Source of the DNA: Sesamia nonagrioides
Taxonomy: Eukaryota > Arthropoda > Insecta > Lepidoptera > Noctuidae
Assembly (NCBI GenBank): GCA_017933935.1
Contig: JADWQK010002383.1
Location: forward strand, 434,001-498,000
Direction of reading: 5' to 3'
Length of the DNA: 64,000 bases
Shown here: piece by piece, positions 61,305 to 64,000 of the stretch
How positions within the stretch are numbered: the stretch's first letter is position 1
How the letters are laid out: every line of letters starts with the position of its first letter
Position numbers and translations under genes: made by a program
The notes under the pieces: model-generated
The model's database searches: none
What the model was told of the DNA's origin: nothing
What the model saw: the letters and a program-made list of their open reading frames with translations, nothing else

Positions 61305-61614
61305 AGGGTATTTGACTAAAAAAAACTAATTAGTCCGTCAGTCAGATTTCCAAAAAATACTATTTTGACACGTATTTTTTCTTTTTTTCATATAAACAAA
61401 AAAATGAAGACAACACAGCGCGTTGAAAACACGTGTGACGTCACTGCACGCTACACTTTAGCGGCCAGTGACGTCACCAGCCACCATTCCTGTTCTTTGA
61501 TGCCTTTTATATTAGTCAATTTTTATTGATTTGATAAAATAAAATATACGCATCCAATATTTTTCTATAATCTGAATGACGGACTAATTAGTTTTTTTAG
61601 TCAAATACCCTATT
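61305..61614. mobile_element. 310-bp MITE with AATAGGGTATTTGACTA ends
   Basis: AATAGGGTATTTGACTAAAAA ... TTTTTAGTCAAATACCCTATT; inverted arms of about 50 bases. Interior CACTGCACGCTACAC as at 16478. Confidence 0.87.
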
Positions 61615-62221
61615 GTTTGTCAATTTGTTTTAGCTGTAGGTATCGTCTTCTTTACCCTCTCCTTTCCATTTCTCAACCAGAGGAGTTTTGTATGAAAATA
61701 TGGAGTACCTATCGCCTACAACTCCTGCTACACTATAATAAACTAATGTTTAGTAACTACATTAAATATGACCACTAAACGAACATTATTTATTTTCTGT
61801 CTGTAATCCCTTGTCCACATACTGAGTTTCAGTTCAGTACCTCATTTTTTCTATTTCATTATGAAAAGGACACCCACCACCCAAGCGCGGATCTAGGGGG
61901 TCATGGGGGTCATGACCCCCCCCCCCCCTGGGCTGGGTCCAGGAGGACCCAGCACAGGAGGATTTTATTTAAGTACTTTCAATATTTCATCAGTTTATAT
62001 AATACATACTTTGTTTTACGCAAACGCATTATTGGAGAATGAACGCATCCAAAATATGAATTTTACCGCGATACCGCCGCCACGGCCGCCAACATTCAAA
62101 TGTCACATTTCGTGTGACACTTTCGCGCGGTCTGTTTATTAATCAGTAATTTTTTCATTATGCCAAGTGTGTCTGTGTTCAAACTCAAATATTATTGTTA
62201 TAATGTTCTTATGAAATCTAC
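61615..62221. other. Tusp upstream intron, nothing firm
   Basis: A C-run flanked by GGGGGTCATGGGGGTCATGA and CTGGGCTGGGTCCAGGAGGA (61890-61960) looks like a transposon end rich in G/C runs. No coding signal. Confidence 0.35.
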
Positions 62222-62545
62222 ATGTTTGAACTCATCGCACAAAGAGAACGCATCGTGTCATCGTGCGATCTACGCCAATTAGGACGACCGACGCCTTACG
62301 TTGTTAACACCACTACGATCCGGACGAAGCGTTTCGCCTCCTCTTTTATACCGCACACATCGAGGGACTGGAACAATTTGCCAGCGGCGGTGTTTCCGTC
62401 GGACTACAATTTGAGTGTTTTCAAGGCCAGAGTGAATAGGCTTCTAATAAACTAGTGCGCTTTACCATCAATGATTACGTCACTGCTTACCATCAGGCGG
62501 GATTGCGTTCAAGTACTAAATTATAATTTTAAAAAAATAATAGTT
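62222..62545 (+). pseudogene. LINE 3' end with coding remnant
   Basis: FELIAQRERIVSSCDLRQLG, RTKRFASSFIPHTSRDWNNL and FKARVNRLLIN, then the shared 3' UTR and A-tail. This copy shows that the repeats at 1, 14185, 18065, 20730 and 44348 are LINE 3' ends. Confidence 0.88.
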
Positions 62546-62930
62546 AAGTCCTGTCAAATTAGTCTGCGCCTGATGTAAATTGACGTTTGTTTAGACGCCA
62601 TGTTAGTAAACTGTCTTGTTTCTGTCCACACGGTTTCACCCACGTTTTTTTTATTTGCCCCGCTCGAATTGGTCGTAGCGTGATTTTATATAGCTTAAAG
62701 CCTTCCTCGATTAATGGGCTATCCAACCTAAAAATAATTATTCAAATCGTACCAGTAGTTCTTGAGATTAACGCGTTCTAACAAACAAACAATCAAACAA
62801 ACTCTTCAGTTTTAGGTATATATTAGTATAGATTTGACAGGACTAAACTAATATGTTGTCTTCTATCCTTTTTTTAATGATATAGAAAGAAAGAGATGCT
62901 CTGACCTTAAAAGTAGTTTAGTTTATGACA
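62545..62930. mobile_element. MITE (relative of 5829) with a Lep-type repeat inside
   Basis: TCCTGTCAAATTAG... and ...TTTGACAGGACTAAACTAATATG are the arms; 62640-62833 between them is a reversed copy of the 8368/15160 repeat (AAACTCTTCAGTTTTAGGTA). Confidence 0.7.
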
Positions 62931-63496
62931 TGAGAATCGATGCCAATGTCCTATTTGTCTTATCTTCCATACGATCTTAATTAATTAAATTATTTAGTTA
63001 TGCCGTAAGCCACTGTGCTAAGCTAGTGTCAACCTAAAATATCAGGGTTGGGTAGTACCTACCTGAATCGCTTGTACATTTTACTATAATATACAGTATG
63101 TTAAATAACAGATGGCGTTCCCTTTAAACTCGTTAATATATAGGTATCATTAATAGATTAAAATAAAATTATCAGCATAGAAAAATAAGCATAAAAAAAT
63201 CCGAATAAAAAAAAATCTAATTGGAAATAAATTTGAAACCTCCTGTTTTAAATCAAAATAGTAGTCGTCATGTATAAATAAATTGCGACGTTGCCATCTT
63301 TCATGTTCGCGTGTACAGTGTGTTTCTTTTACATGTCAATTTAAAATTTTTATTGAATATTTTCATATTGGAAAAAATTTTAAAACATTTTGTTTTCGAA
63401 TGGAAATATTTTTTTTAGCATGTATGTATGCTATACTATTTCGGGTTAACGGGAACGCCCTCTGTTAGTTAACATACTGTATATATGTATACTGAT
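62931..63496. other. Tusp upstream intron, nothing recognised
   Basis: AT-rich DNA without coding signal. The missing N-terminal WD40 exons of Tusp are not here. Confidence 0.4.
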
Positions 63497-63936
63497 ATAC
63501 AATATGTAAAGTCCGATCCGTGAAGGTATTGTTAGGTATCGATAACTGATTCTACCAATGCCCACAAAGACAGGCTAAACTTAAAAATAAAATCCCCCTA
63601 AAAAAATAAATATTATTTCGCAAAAAGAGGGAACTTAATACATGTGGGGTAAGCAACACCTTTCCGCGGGCGGCGGGGGGCAGGGCACGCGGCACCTGTG
63701 ACGTGGTCGCGTCGCTATTCGCTTATAATAATACCGGTGTTGTCACTTTTTTTAAAATTAGCAAATTTCGGGGAAATTAGAATTAATTCCCGGGAATAAA
63801 GGATTATTTCAAAATTCAGTAGTATTGTTACTATGATGATTATGTAAAATTTTATATTATATTTGGTCAAGTGTTTACCTAACCTTTATTACCCTTATGG
63901 GTCGGACAGGGTTTTCTTTACATATACATATTGTAT
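63497..63936. mobile_element. MITE family A, copy 4
   Basis: TA-flanked; ends ATACAATATGTAAAGTCCGATCC (with a 12-base loss) and GTTTTCTTTACATATACATATTGTAT (with a small duplication). Same orientation as the 22979 copy. Confidence 0.85.
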
Positions 63937-64000
63937 AAGTCTACCAAATCTGTAATATTTTTCAATAAGCTAGTAGGTACTCTGTTGCCACAACACATTT

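Overview
This is a stretch of animal nuclear DNA, almost certainly from a moth or butterfly (Lepidoptera). The support is intron-split genes with GT/AG splice sites, many copies of the short Lep1/Helitron-like repeat ending in CTAGT, tRNA-derived SINEs, a Dong/R4-type LINE, RTE and jockey/CR1-like LINE pieces, and mariner and hAT elements. Species cannot be read from the sequence.

Three host genes can be built with consistent splice phases. (1) Efa6 (PSD/EFA6 family Arf6 exchange factor) runs on the + strand from before the window to 24859: 13 exons here, an acidic/Ser-rich N-terminal part, then Sec7, PH, a coiled coil and a Pro-rich tail. (2) Tusp/TULP4 (tubby-like protein 4) runs on the - strand, entering from beyond 64000 and ending at 48103: 12 exons here, with late WD40 repeats, a SOCS box, the start of the tubby domain, a very large middle exon, a CxxC...CxxC motif and a highly conserved tubby C-terminus. 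(3) BABAM1/MERIT40 (BRISC and BRCA1-A scaffold) is a compact two-exon - strand gene at 28935-29897. Efa6 and Tusp converge, with BABAM1 and about 23 kb of repeat-rich DNA between them. The three have no evident shared pathway.

Everything else is mainly mobile DNA. Introns of Efa6 hold several families of small inverted-repeat elements (MITEs), a Helitron helicase remnant, a long LINE on the opposite strand (10661-13940) and repeated LINE 3' ends. The intergenic region is strongly nested: a Dong/R4-type LINE (30959-38520, - strand) sits in the (TTA)n tail of another LINE and is split by a 3.9-kb hAT element with an exact 8-bp target duplication (33979-37883); the hAT transposase gene is itself split by a 0.45-kb MITE and a SINE lies in the same hAT. 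Beyond it are three Lep1-like copies, a 50-bp minisatellite invaded by an RTE LINE (40340-42135), a solo LTR (42565-43157) and a four-layer nest of MITE, SINE and MITE (45495-46205). Tusp introns carry a mariner with an internal hairpin, a THAP-domain fragment, a SINE and a MITE each lying within about 22 bases of a splice acceptor, and an unusual number of near-perfect hairpins with very short spacers.

The observations most worth following are transposons that now supply splice-acceptor context in Tusp, the cluster of short-spacer hairpins between 40 and 59 kb, and the nested insertions that give a clear relative dating of the repeats. No new multi-gene system was found.
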